A program made the position numbers and the translations under genes. The notes beneath the pieces are model-generated. The model saw nothing but the letters and a program-made list of their open reading frames with translations. It was not told the origin of the DNA and did not search any database. Positions 28,682-36,888 of a stretch of 64,000 bases of DNA are shown piece by piece. Each line of letters opens with the position of its first letter. Position 1 is the stretch's first letter. This DNA comes from Hyphomicrobiales bacterium (GTDB taxonomy: Bacteria > Pseudomonadota > Alphaproteobacteria > Rhizobiales > Rhizobiaceae). The stretch covers positions 150,399-214,398 of the forward strand of contig UCJD01000007.1 of NCBI GenBank assembly GCA_900472605.1, written 5' to 3'.

Positions 28682-29425
28682 TCATTTCTTTTGCGTAGCA
28701 GGGTCCTGATTGGCGACTTTCCGCCGGATTCGAAGAGTCGCCCCTGCCCCTTCAACCTCGAACTGCCCCGTCTTCTTCACCAGATCACTCAGCTTTCGAT
28801 ATCCATAGGTCCGAGGATCAAAATCCGATGAGAGGTTGGAGAGTTGCGTGCCAACTGCCCCCAAAGCAACCCAACCATCTTCTCCCGCGTGCTGAGACAG
28901 AACCTTCCTGATCAACGGCACGACGGCACTCGGCGGCTGGAGAGGCACAGCGGCCTCCTCACCCACGTCCCCTTTCGGCATGGAGATGAGATTTTCCGTG
29001 TAGATGAAGCGCCTGCAGGCCTGGCGAAAACTCTCAGGCGTCTTCTGTTCGCCGAAACCGTAGACGTCAGTGCCATGCTCTCGAATTCGGGCAGCCAACC
29101 TCGTGAAGTCACTGTCAGATGACACGAGGCAGAAGCCGTCAAATCGCCCGCTGTGCAGAAGGTCCATGGCGTCGATCACCAAGGCGATATCGGAAGAGTT
29201 CTTACCCGTCGTGTAAGCGAACTGCTGCTGCGGGATGATCGCATGCTTTGCGAGCACATCCGCCCATGGCTTCAAGCGAGGCCCTGAAAAATCGCCGTAG
29301 ATGCGCCTTGCGCTCGCCTCGCCGATCTTTGCGATTTCCTCGAACAAGCCGTCCGCGATCTTGGCGGATGTATTGTCCGCGTCGATCAGAACGGCGAGCC
29401 GTGCCAGACGATTTTCCAGAGCCAA
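28682..29425 (-). CDS. NYN-domain ribonuclease-like protein with LOTUS (OST-HTH) domain
   Basis: A 247-residue protein. Residues about 8-150 form a PIN-like NYN nuclease domain: AVLIDADNTSAKI, DFSGPRLKPW, SSDIALVIDAMDLL and LVSSDSDFTRLAARIRE supply the conserved acidic residues. Residues about 168-235 are an OST-HTH/LOTUS fold (LIRKVLSQHAGEDGWVALG, YGYRKLSDLVKKTG), which binds RNA in eukaryotes. The frame opens with TTG at 29425 because no ATG is available upstream of the conserved motif. It probably processes RNA, but the target is unknown. Confidence 0.85.
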   Translation of the reverse strand: MALENRLARLAVLIDADNTSAKIADGLFEEIAKIGEASARRIYGDFSGPRLKPWADVLAKHAIIPQQQFAYTTGKNSSDIALVIDAMDLLHSGRFDGFCLVSSDSDFTRLAARIREHGTDVYGFGEQKTPESFRQACRRFIYTENLISMPKGDVGEEAAVPLQPPSAVVPLIRKVLSQHAGEDGWVALGAVGTQLSNLSSDFDPRTYGYRKLSDLVKKTGQFEVEGAGATLRIRRKVANQDPATQKK

Positions 29426-29481
29426 ATCCCGATCATCCCTTCACAGCGTTAACATCGCATCCGCGCACGACGCTACGGCGC

Positions 29482-30765
29482 TCACACCTTCGCCAGCGAC
29501 TGTTCGAGATCGGCGATGATGTCCTTGACATCCTCGATACCAATAGACAGGCGGACGACATCCGGGCCGGCGCCGGCAGCTGTCTTCTGCTCGTCGGTCA
29601 GCTGGCGGTGGGTGGTGGAGGCCGGGTGGATGACCAGCGAGCGGGTGTCGCCGATATTGGCGAGGTGGGAAAAGAGCTGTAGGCCTTCCACCAGCGACTT
29701 GCCGGCCTCATAGCCGCCCTTGACGCCGAAGGTGAAGACGGACCCCGCCCCTTTCGGCGAATAGCGTTGCTGCAGCGCGTGGTTCGGATCGTCCTCAAGC
29801 CCGGCGTAATTCACCCAGGCGATCTTGCTGTGCGCCTTCAGCCACTTGGCGACGGTGGCAGCGTTTTCGCTGTGGCGCTGCATGCGCAGCGGCAGCGTCT
29901 CGATACCCGTGAGGATCAGGAACGCGTTGAACGGCGAGATCGCCGGGCCTAGGTCGCGCAGGCCGAGAACGCGGCAGGCGATGGCGAAAGCGAAATTGCC
30001 GAAGGTCGAATGCAGGACCACGCCGTTATATTCCGGCCTCGGGCTTGAGAGCATCGGGTAGTTGCCGGATTTCGACCAGTCGAAGGTGCCGCCGTCGACG
30101 ATGATGCCGCCCATGGAATTGCCGTGGCCGCCGAGGAACTTGGTCAGCGAGTGCACGACGATATCGGCGCCATGCTCGATCGGCCGGATGAGGTACGGGC
30201 TGGCCATGGTGTTATCGACGATCAGCGGCAGGCCATGCTTATGGGCGACGTCCGCGATTGCCGCGATATCGACGAAGGTGCCGCCGGGATTGGCGAGGCT
30301 TTCGATGAAGATCGCCCGGGTGTTTTCGTCGATCTGGCTTTCGAAGCTCGCCGGATCGGCGGAATCACCCCAGCGCACCTGCCAGCCGAAATTATCGAAG
30401 GCGTGGCCGAACTGATTGATGGAGCCGCCATAAAGGCGCTTGGCGGCGACGAAGTTTTCGCCTGGGCGCAGCAGCGTATGGAACACGATCATCTGCGCGG
30501 CATGGCCGGAAGCGACAGCGAGCGCCGCCGTGCCGCCCTCAAGGGCGGCGACACGCTCTTCGAGCACGGCCTGCGTCGGGTTCATGATGCGGGTGTAGAT
30601 ATTGCCGAATTCCTGCAAGCCGAAGAGTGCTGCAGCGTGATCGGCATCGTTGAAGACGTAAGCTGTCGTCTGGTAGATCGGCGTGGCGCGGGCGCCTGTT
30701 GCCGGATCGGGCTTTGCGCCTGCGTGCACGGCCAACGTATTGAAACCCGGATCATTCGCGGTCAT
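29482..30765 (-). CDS. metY: O-acetylhomoserine sulfhydrylase (aminocarboxypropyltransferase)
   Basis: A 427-residue PLP enzyme of the Cys/Met metabolism family that makes homocysteine from O-acetylhomoserine and sulfide. Signatures are NTLAVHAG, QTTAYVF, EGGTAALAVASGHAAQ, the PLP lysine in VHSLTKFLGGHG and LIGIEDVKDIIADLEQSL-type C-terminal sequence (IGIEDVKDIIADLEQ). The ATG at 30765 follows GGGAGGA. The length fits MetY rather than the shorter MetB. No SAM-type riboswitch was seen in the 126 bases upstream. Confidence 0.94.
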   Translation of the reverse strand: MTANDPGFNTLAVHAGAKPDPATGARATPIYQTTAYVFNDADHAAALFGLQEFGNIYTRIMNPTQAVLEERVAALEGGTAALAVASGHAAQMIVFHTLLRPGENFVAAKRLYGGSINQFGHAFDNFGWQVRWGDSADPASFESQIDENTRAIFIESLANPGGTFVDIAAIADVAHKHGLPLIVDNTMASPYLIRPIEHGADIVVHSLTKFLGGHGNSMGGIIVDGGTFDWSKSGNYPMLSSPRPEYNGVVLHSTFGNFAFAIACRVLGLRDLGPAISPFNAFLILTGIETLPLRMQRHSENAATVAKWLKAHSKIAWVNYAGLEDDPNHALQQRYSPKGAGSVFTFGVKGGYEAGKSLVEGLQLFSHLANIGDTRSLVIHPASTTHRQLTDEQKTAAGAGPDVVRLSIGIEDVKDIIADLEQSLAKV

Positions 30766-30891
30766 GAAGTCCTCCCGTTGTGATTCGACTTTGCTGCTTC
30801 AACTTCGATGGGCGGAGCATAGCGAACGATCTGTAAAAGTTAATCGCCATCCATTTCAACCGAGACGCGTTTGGCGAAAAATTTGCCCTGA

Positions 30892-31320
30892 TCAGCCGAT
30901 GAGGCGTGGGTACTCGATTGCCGGGCAGCGGTCCATCACCACCTTGATACCAGCCGCCTCGGCTTTGGCGGCAGCAGCATCGTCGCGGACACCAAGCTGC
31001 GCCCAGATCACTTTTGGCCGCGGGTTCATCGCCAGCGCCTCGTCCACGACCTCGGACAAATAGTTCGAGGCGCGGAAGACATCGACCATGTCGACCGGCA
31101 CAGTCACGTCAGAGAGATGGCCGAAGACCTCCTGCCCCTGGATGCGCTTGCCGACCTGGCCGGGATTGACGGGCACGACCTCGTAGCCGCGCGACAAAAG
31201 ATAACCCATGACGCCATTGCTCGGCCTTGCCGGATTGGGCGACGCGCCGGTGAGCGCTATCGTCTTCACAGACCGGAGGATATCGAGGATGTATTCGTCG
31301 CTATAATGATCGTGATCCAT
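30892..31320 (-). CDS. CoA-binding domain protein (YccU type)
   Basis: A 142-residue Rossmann-fold protein. It shows TIALTGASPNPARPSNGVMGYLLSRGY, VPVNPGQVGKRIQGQEVFGHL, MVDVFRASNYLSEVVDEAL and the C-terminal VVMDRCPAIEYPRL, as in the stand-alone CoA_binding family. The ATG at 31320 has AAGG upstream; a longer frame in the same direction has no such support. The physiological role is unknown. Confidence 0.88.
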   Translation of the reverse strand: MDHDHYSDEYILDILRSVKTIALTGASPNPARPSNGVMGYLLSRGYEVVPVNPGQVGKRIQGQEVFGHLSDVTVPVDMVDVFRASNYLSEVVDEALAMNPRPKVIWAQLGVRDDAAAAKAEAAGIKVVMDRCPAIEYPRLIG

Positions 31321-31404
31321 CTTGCCTTGTCTCCAACTGAATGACACCGGTGGGGCGTTTGCTATATATAATAGGTGCGCCAGATGCCGAAGGAGGAGAT
31401 TGCC

Positions 31405-31734
31405 GTGAGAAAAGTGTTTGTGTTCATCGCCGCGCTGCTCGCCGCCACACCGGCTCTGGCGATATCGCGCTACAATTCGCAGACTATCAGTTGCGATCGG
31501 GCGCGCGCCGCGATCCATAACGAGGGAGCGGTCATCTTGCGCTATCCCTCCACCCGCGTTCGCGGCATGACGCTCTACGACAGATATGTGCGCAACAGCC
31601 GGATGTGCGACGCCAACGAATATGCCGAATGGACCACGGTTCCGACGAAGGACAACGCTAAATGCCGGGTTCTGAACTGCCAGAATATCGACAACCTGGA
31701 CGGGATGCTCTTCATTCCGGATAACTCGCTCTGA
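31405..31734 (+). CDS. Small secreted protein of unknown function
   Basis: A 109-residue protein with a signal peptide (MRKVFVFIAALLAATPALA). The mature part has four cysteines (SCDRAR, MCDANE, KCRVLNC) that could form two disulfides. The GTG at 31405 was chosen because AAGGAGGA lies at 31389-31396, 8 bases before; the longer frame from GTG 31375 would bury this site. It probably acts in the periplasm. I do not recognise a named domain. Confidence 0.75.
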   Translation: MRKVFVFIAALLAATPALAISRYNSQTISCDRARAAIHNEGAVILRYPSTRVRGMTLYDRYVRNSRMCDANEYAEWTTVPTKDNAKCRVLNCQNIDNLDGMLFIPDNSL

Positions 31735-32136
31735 TATCCGAAATTTCGGTTGAGCGCGTGCCCACACGACGGGCATAAAACCCACCAAATTTAACTGGCA
31801 GATCGCGCCATCGCGCGGCAATTTGTGATCTATTTGCATCACCCAACCGGGTTAACGCACTCCGCACGGCTGATGTTCACTGTATATCCCGTTTATGTCC
31901 TCATCCGTTCATGCTCATTTTAGAAACACCTCATAGTTGAATGAGGAAAAAGTGTTTGAAACTTCTGGCGTACGTATCACAATGACCGATTGGCGATATG
32001 ATCGTCCGAAGGTTGCATAATCGATTAAGCAGAGACCCAACTGCATAGCTCGATCTCCATGGTCGCTGTTGCATTTTCCTGATGACGGCGTAACAAGCTT
32101 TATCCCTTCCTTTCGCCACACCATCAGGTAGTTATT
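31735..32136. other. AT-richer intergenic region before the EamA gene
   Basis: About 400 bases without a supported gene. A nested hairpin lies at 31924-31957: CCTCAT/ATGAGG inside AAACA/TGTTT with a run of five A bulged on one side. It could end the upstream transcript or be part of a small RNA. Confidence 0.5.
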
Positions 32137-32973
32137 TTGTCTCTCACCGTCATCCTGCTGGTCCTGTTCGGCGCGCTTCTTCACGCGACCTGGAATGCCT
32201 TGATCAAGGCGGGGACGGACAAGGCGCTGGATGCCAGCCTGATCTCGGCGGGTGGGGCGATCGCGGCTCTTCCGTTTCTGCCGCTGCTTCCGTTCCCCAA
32301 TGTTGAAGCCCTGCCCTATATCGGCGCCTCGGCGATTTTGCAGTTCGCCTATTTCCAGCTGGTTGCGGGCGCCTATCGGGCCGGCGATATCGGCCTCGTC
32401 TATCCGCTGATGCGCGGCTGCGCGCCGCTCTTGGTCGCAGCAACGAGCGGCTTCGTTCTCGGCGAAAGCCTGTCGGGTGGCGCGCTGATCGGCACGATCA
32501 CCATCTGTGCAGGCATCCTGACGCTGGCCTTCGAGGCCAAGCGCGGCAGCGGCCACGCCATTCGTCTGGCGCTCGCCAATGCCGTGGTCATCGCCACCTA
32601 CACCTATGTCGACGGCATCGGGGCGCGGATATCGGGCAATGCCATATCCTATACGCTATGGATGTCGCTGTTGCCGCCGGTGCTGCTCATCAGCTGGGCG
32701 ATCTCGCGACGCGGCCTCTATGCCGTTGCCATGCATGTGAAGGTGAACTGGTGGCGGGGGCTGATCGGCGGCACCGGATCGATCGCATCCTATGGGCTGG
32801 CGCTATGGGCCATGACCAAGGCGCCCGTCGCAACCGTTGCCGCGCTGCGCGAAACGTCGATCCTGTTCGCGCTCATCATCTCCGTGGTGTTCCTGAAGGA
32901 GAAAGCCAGCCCATGGCGCTATCTCGCCGGCGCGATCATCGCGCTTGGCGGGCTATTGCTGAAGCTGGCATAA
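32137..32973 (+). CDS. EamA/DMT family transporter
   Basis: A 278-residue inner-membrane protein with about nine or ten hydrophobic helices and duplicated EamA halves: GALLHATWNALIKAG at the start, GDIGLVYPLMRGCAPLL in the first repeat and APVATVAALRETSILFALIISVVFLKEK in the second. It opens with TTG at 32137 after CAGGTAG; no ATG is available at the natural N-terminus. The substrate is unknown. No riboswitch was found upstream, unlike ribN. Confidence 0.87.
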   Translation: MSLTVILLVLFGALLHATWNALIKAGTDKALDASLISAGGAIAALPFLPLLPFPNVEALPYIGASAILQFAYFQLVAGAYRAGDIGLVYPLMRGCAPLLVAATSGFVLGESLSGGALIGTITICAGILTLAFEAKRGSGHAIRLALANAVVIATYTYVDGIGARISGNAISYTLWMSLLPPVLLISWAISRRGLYAVAMHVKVNWWRGLIGGTGSIASYGLALWAMTKAPVATVAALRETSILFALIISVVFLKEKASPWRYLAGAIIALGGLLLKLA

Positions 32974-32994
32974 CGGGCACTAACTCCCCCGGGC

Positions 32995-33825
32995 TCAGTC
33001 CCCAGACCAATCCGGCATCCTGTTTTCAAGGAAAGCCCCGATCCCCTCTTCCGCATCCTCGGTCATCATGCTGTCCACCATGACTTCGGCGGCATAGCCG
33101 TAGGCTTCCTCGACCGGCATTTCGACCTGGCGATAGAAGGCTTCCTTACCGATCCTCACCGCCATGGGCGATTTGCTTGCAATCACCGACGCGTATTTGG
33201 TGACGACCTGCTGCAGATATTGTTTCGGCACGATGCGATTGACCAGGCCGAAATCCTTGGCGGTCGAGGCGTCGATCGTTTCTCCGGTCAGCAGCATCTC
33301 CATCGCCTGCTTGCGATGCGCGGAGCGTGTCAGCGCCACCATCGGCGTCGCGCAGAAAAGCCCTATGTTGACGCCCGGCGTGCAGAAGGTCGCGGTATCC
33401 GTGCAGATCGCGAGATCGCAGGAGGCGACCAGCTGGCACCCGGCGGCGGTCGCGAGGCCGTCGATCTCAGCGATGACGGGCTTCGGCAGCTTGGTGATCT
33501 CCAGCATCAGGTCGGCCGCGAGCGCGAAGGTCTCTTCGAAGAAAGCCTCGCCGTCGTCGGGGTCGGCGCGATGCTCGGTCAACTCCTTGAGATCATGGCC
33601 GGCCGAGAAGATATCGCCTGTCGATGCGATGATCACCACACGCACGTCGTCGTCCTCGTCCGCATTCTGCAGCTCGCCCATCAATGTCTCCATCATGGCG
33701 AGCGACAGGTGATTGGCGGGAGGATTGTTCAGCGTCAGGCGCAGGACGCCATCGGAAAACTGGCGCAGCACGAGCGAACCGCTGGCTTTATTGGCATCGG
33801 TGCGGAACGATAGAACTTCGGCCAT
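32995..33825 (-). CDS. Enoyl-CoA hydratase/isomerase family protein
   Basis: A 276-residue crotonase-fold protein. The oxyanion-hole segments are FSAGHDLKELTEHR and IDGLATAAGCQLVASCDLAI. The catalytic glutamates of canonical enoyl-CoA hydratase are not evident: the second segment reads TAAGCQLV rather than the usual GGGCELA pattern. The closest type is the ECHDC3-like group, so hydratase activity is doubtful. The ATG at 33825 follows AGGGAG. It is convergent with the EamA gene. Confidence 0.85.
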   Translation of the reverse strand: MAEVLSFRTDANKASGSLVLRQFSDGVLRLTLNNPPANHLSLAMMETLMGELQNADEDDDVRVVIIASTGDIFSAGHDLKELTEHRADPDDGEAFFEETFALAADLMLEITKLPKPVIAEIDGLATAAGCQLVASCDLAICTDTATFCTPGVNIGLFCATPMVALTRSAHRKQAMEMLLTGETIDASTAKDFGLVNRIVPKQYLQQVVTKYASVIASKSPMAVRIGKEAFYRQVEMPVEEAYGYAAEVMVDSMMTEDAEEGIGAFLENRMPDWSGD

Positions 33826-34166
33826 GATCAAACTCCCTGCATGTCGATTTCGTGCTACCAGTCCTGCCACAAAAGGCCAGTCATTTCGAGCAGAAGCGAT
33901 GCCGTGGGCGCCAAAGCGCTGCGATCGCTATGCCGAAAATTGAGGTATCAAAATACCACATCTTTAACGCATTGATTTTATTGAATTGTTTTTACAGGCG
34001 CTGCCCACGGCGATATTGACGCTGCCGGCACCAACCTCTATACACACCGCCAGAACGCAGCCTTTCCCGGCTGCTTTCTTTTTGGTGCGCCTTCGGGCTC
34101 CCAAATCAAGCAACAAGAAACGCCCTTTCGCCTTCGGGCCAAGGGATCCAAAAGAGAGTAACTACT
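33826..34166. other. Intergenic region and rplM leader
   Basis: About 340 bases between the divergent enoyl-CoA hydratase homologue and rplM. It contains the rplM promoter at 34016-34044 and a leader of about 115 bases with a GC-rich inverted repeat near 34085-34150 that may be a ribosomal-protein feedback site. Confidence 0.55.
34016..34044 (+). promoter_or_regulatory. Sigma-70 promoter of rplM-rpsI
   Basis: TTGACG (34016-34021), 17 bases, TATACA (34039-34044). The spacing is ideal and both boxes differ from consensus by one base. Confidence 0.8.
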
Positions 34167-34631
34167 ATGGCAACCTTCTCCCAGAAGCCTGCAGAGGTAG
34201 AGAAGAAGTGGGTCATCATCGACGCCGAAGGGCTTGTCGTTGGTCGTCTCGCTTCTGTTATCGCCATGCGTCTGCGCGGCAAGCACAAGGCTACCTTTAC
34301 GCCTCACGTTGACGACGGCGACAACGTCATCGTCATCAATGCCGACAAGGTCGTATTCACCGGCAAGAAGTATTCCGACAAGGTTTACTACTGGCACACC
34401 GGTTTTGCCGGCGGCATCAAGGAGCGTACCGCTCGCCAGATCATGGAAGGCCGCTTCCCGGAGCGCGTTCTTGAAAAGGCAGTTGAGCGTATGGTTCCGC
34501 GTGGCCCGCTCGGCCGTCGCCAGATGAAGAACCTGCGCGTTTACGCTGGTTCCAACCATCCTCATGAAGCTCAGCAGCCCGTCGCTCTCGACGTCGCCTC
34601 GCTGAACAAGAAGAACGTAAGGAGCGCCTAA
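34167..34631 (+). CDS. rplM: 50S ribosomal protein L13
   Basis: A 154-residue large-subunit protein that binds 23S rRNA early in assembly. It has the family patterns [51 protein letters not shown] and [20 protein letters not shown]. The start is preceded by a purine-rich AGAGAG. It is followed by rpsI after two bases, the standard L13-S9 pair. Confidence 0.98.
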   Translation: MATFSQKPAEVEKKWVIIDAEGLVVGRLASVIAMRLRGKHKATFTPHVDDGDNVIVINADKVVFTGKKYSDKVYYWHTGFAGGIKERTARQIMEGRFPERVLEKAVERMVPRGPLGRRQMKNLRVYAGSNHPHEAQQPVALDVASLNKKNVRSA

Positions 34632-34633
34632 GA

Positions 34634-35101
34634 ATGGCTGACCTCTCCTCCCTGAAGGATCTCGGCACGGCTACCGAAGCTTCGGCTCCGGCACACGTCC
34701 GTAAGGTCGATTCGCTTGGCCGCTCCTACGCGACCGGCAAGCGCAAGAACGCCGTTGCTCGTGTATGGGTCAAGCCGGGCTCCGGCAAGATCGTCATCAA
34801 CGGCAAGGAATTCACGGAATACTTCGCACGTCCGGTTCTGCAGATGATTCTGCGTCAGCCGATCGTCGCTGCTGCCCGTGACGGCCAGTTCGACATCATC
34901 GCAACGGTTGCAGGCGGCGGTCTTTCCGGCCAGGCCGGCGCCGTTCGTCACGGCGTCTCCAAGGCACTCACCTACTTCGAACCGGGCCTGCGCTCGGTCC
35001 TGAAGAAGGGTGGCTTCCTGACCCGCGACAGCCGCGTCGTCGAGCGTAAGAAGTACGGTAAGGCCAAGGCCCGCCGTTCGTTCCAGTTCTCCAAGCGTTA
35101 A
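34634..35101 (+). CDS. rpsI: 30S ribosomal protein S9
   Basis: A 155-residue small-subunit protein whose C-terminal tail reaches the P-site tRNA. Conserved parts are [39 protein letters not shown] and the basic end [17 protein letters not shown]. The AAGGAG site lies inside the end of rplM. A strong terminator follows. Confidence 0.98.
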   Translation: MADLSSLKDLGTATEASAPAHVRKVDSLGRSYATGKRKNAVARVWVKPGSGKIVINGKEFTEYFARPVLQMILRQPIVAAARDGQFDIIATVAGGGLSGQAGAVRHGVSKALTYFEPGLRSVLKKGGFLTRDSRVVERKKYGKAKARRSFQFSKR

Positions 35102-35126
35102 TCGCTTCGGACTTCGGAATGTGGAA

Positions 35127-35158
35127 AGGTCGGGCATTGCCCGGCCTTTTTTCGTTTT
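35127..35158 (+). terminator. rplM-rpsI terminator
   Basis: AGGTCGGGC, ATT, GCCCGGCCT is followed by TTTTTCGTTTT on the plus strand, 25 bases after rpsI. Confidence 0.92.
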
Positions 35159-35168
35159 GGCTGATGCT

Positions 35169-35200
35169 TTGACAAACCCCTGCCGTGAATTATAATTCAC
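35169..35200 (+). promoter_or_regulatory. Promoter and palindromic operator of the toxin-antitoxin pair
   Basis: A consensus TTGACA (35169-35174) and consensus TATAAT (35191-35196) are 16 bases apart. The perfect palindrome GTGAATTATAATTCAC (35185-35200) covers the -10 box, so a bound antitoxin would block RNA polymerase. The toxin ATG begins 7 bases after the -10 box. Confidence 0.85.
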
Positions 35201-35202
35201 AC

Positions 35203-35493
35203 ATGATGGAAGTACGCCAAACACCTTTATTCGCCAGGTGGCTTGGCGACCTCCGGGATGGCAGGGCTCGCCTGCGTATCGCTGCGCGCATTCGCAGGAT
35301 GGAGCTCGGAAATCCGGGCGATGTGAAATCGGTTGGCGAGAGTGTGAGCGAGATGCGCATTTCGTACGGACCGGGCTATCGCATCTATTTCATCCGAACT
35401 GCGGACACGATCACCATCCTGTTGTGCGGTGGAGATAAGTCCTCACAAAGCCGCGATATCGCTCTGGCGAAGCAAATGGCAAAGGAGATCTGA
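35203..35493 (+). CDS. RelE/HigB-type toxin (Gp49-like family)
   Basis: A 96-residue basic protein of the type II addiction-module killer family. The pattern is RQTPLFARWLGDLRDGRARLRIAARIRRMELGN, then KSVGESVSEMRISYGPGYRIYFIRTADTITILLCGGDKSSQSRDIALA. These proteins are thought to cut mRNA at the ribosome. The first of two adjacent ATGs (35203, 35206) lies so close to the -10 box that the mRNA is probably leaderless. The toxin comes before the antitoxin, as in higBA. Confidence 0.88.
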   Translation: MMEVRQTPLFARWLGDLRDGRARLRIAARIRRMELGNPGDVKSVGESVSEMRISYGPGYRIYFIRTADTITILLCGGDKSSQSRDIALAKQMAKEI

Positions 35494-35495
35494 AC

Positions 35496-35792
35496 ATGCC
35501 TCTCGAAACCACACGCTTCGACATTCAGGATCACCTGAGAACGGCGGAGGACCGACTTCTTTATCTCGAGGCGGCATTCGACGATGGCGATCCTGCCCTT
35601 ATCGCGCACGCGCTAGGCGATGTCGCGCGGACAGTCGGAATGACCTCCATTGCCAAAGAGGCAGGAGTCACGCGGGAAGCGCTCTACAAGGCGCTCAGCG
35701 AAACAGGCGACCCGCGGCTGTCCACATTCTTCGGTGTCATCAAGGCGCTTGGCCTCAAGATTTCCATCGAAACGGACCAAAACGCCGCTTGA
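35496..35792 (+). CDS. HTH antitoxin of the addiction module
   Basis: A 98-residue protein of the probable addiction-module antidote family. The core DPALIAHALGDVARTVGMTSIAKEAGVTREALYKALSETGDPRLSTFFGVIKALGLKISIE is typical of it and includes a helix-turn-helix. It should neutralise the toxin and bind the palindrome at 35185-35200. AAGGAG precedes the ATG, which lies 3 bases after the toxin stop, ensuring coupled expression. Confidence 0.9.
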   Translation: MPLETTRFDIQDHLRTAEDRLLYLEAAFDDGDPALIAHALGDVARTVGMTSIAKEAGVTREALYKALSETGDPRLSTFFGVIKALGLKISIETDQNAA

Positions 35793-35810
35793 ATTTCATT
35801 AGAGGCACGG

Positions 35811-35836
35811 AGGCCCGAGACCGGGCCTTTGATTTC
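35811..35836 (+). terminator. Terminator of the toxin-antitoxin pair
   Basis: AGGCCCG, AGAC, CGGGCCT followed by TTGATTT on the plus strand, 19 bases after the antitoxin stop. The T-run is interrupted, so efficiency may be moderate. Confidence 0.6.
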
Positions 35837-35865
35837 CTCCTAGCTTCCAACCAAAGGACAGTCAC

Positions 35866-36825
35866 TTGGCCAACAAGTCGATCGATCATGCCTTTACGGC
35901 AACGAGCCTCACCTCGTCGGCAACGGACCCGACGTTTGCAGGTGCGCTGTCCTTCATGCGCCGGCGCTTCACCAAGGATCTGGCCGGCGCCGACGTGGTG
36001 GTGTGGGGTGTTCCGTTCGATGCCGCGACCTCCAACCGGCCGGGTACGCGTTTCGGGCCGCAGGCGATCCGTCGGGCTTCGGCGATCTTCGACAACGACC
36101 CGCAATATCCCTTCAATCGCGATCTGTTCGCGGACATGGCCGTGATCGACTACGGCGATTGCCTGCTCGACTACGGCAACCACCAGGAGACACCAGCCGC
36201 GATCGAGCGGCAGGCGAAGGCGATCGTCGATGCCGGCGCATTCATGCTGACGCTTGGCGGCGACCACTATGTGACCTGGCCGATCCTCAAGGCGCATGCG
36301 GCCAAGCACGGACCGCTGGCACTGGTGCAGTTCGATGCGCATCAGGATACGTGGTTCGACGACCACAAGCGGATCGACCATGGCTCCTTCGTGGCGCGCG
36401 CGGTCCGCGACGGCATCATCGATCCCGATCGGTCGATCCAGATCGGTATCCGCACGCACGCTCCCGACGATTTCGGCATCAGCATCCTCTACGGCCATCA
36501 GGTGGAAGAGATGAGCGCTGCCGAGATCGCCTCGACGATCATCTCGCACACCAAGGGCGCCCCCGCCTACCTCACCTTCGATATCGATTGCCTGGATCCG
36601 GCCTATGCGCCCGGCACCGGCACGCCGGTTTCCGGCGGCCCTTCCAGCGCCAAGATCCTCTCCGTGCTGCAGCGGCTGCATCAGCTCGACATTCGCGGCG
36701 CCGACGTCGTCGAGGTGTCGCCGGCCTACGACCATGCCGACATCACCGCCATTGCGGGGGCGACGGTCGCGATGTATATGCTGGGCCTGCACGCCGAACG
36801 ACGCGCAACAGCGTCACACGGCTGA
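35866..36825 (+). CDS. speB: Agmatinase (ureohydrolase)
   Basis: A 319-residue binuclear manganese enzyme of the arginase/agmatinase family, hydrolysing agmatine to putrescine and urea. The metal ligands are in GGDHYVTWP, FDAHQDTW and TFDIDCLDPAYAPGTGTP. The frame opens with TTG at 35866 after AAAGGA. Agmatinase rather than arginase is inferred from overall pattern (LDPAYAPGTGTPVSGG); guanidinobutyrase is an alternative. Confidence 0.88.
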   Translation: MANKSIDHAFTATSLTSSATDPTFAGALSFMRRRFTKDLAGADVVVWGVPFDAATSNRPGTRFGPQAIRRASAIFDNDPQYPFNRDLFADMAVIDYGDCLLDYGNHQETPAAIERQAKAIVDAGAFMLTLGGDHYVTWPILKAHAAKHGPLALVQFDAHQDTWFDDHKRIDHGSFVARAVRDGIIDPDRSIQIGIRTHAPDDFGISILYGHQVEEMSAAEIASTIISHTKGAPAYLTFDIDCLDPAYAPGTGTPVSGGPSSAKILSVLQRLHQLDIRGADVVEVSPAYDHADITAIAGATVAMYMLGLHAERRATASHG

Positions 36826-36888
36826 CTCATCCATCTTACAAAATGATTCCGGACTTCTTTCTAACCTATTGAAAGTGTGAGCAAGACA

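Noticed and set aside
30766..30891. Possible SAM-type riboswitch upstream of metY
   Set aside because: The conserved SAM-II blocks found before met genes in alphaproteobacteria were looked for and not seen.
30892..31842. 316-codon extended reading of the CoA-binding gene
   Set aside because: The extra N-terminal part covers the opposite-strand secreted-protein gene and its promoter; the family homology begins at 31320.
35429..36145. 238-codon frame across the antitoxin and speB
   Set aside because: It is out of frame with both recognised genes and has a low-quality composition.
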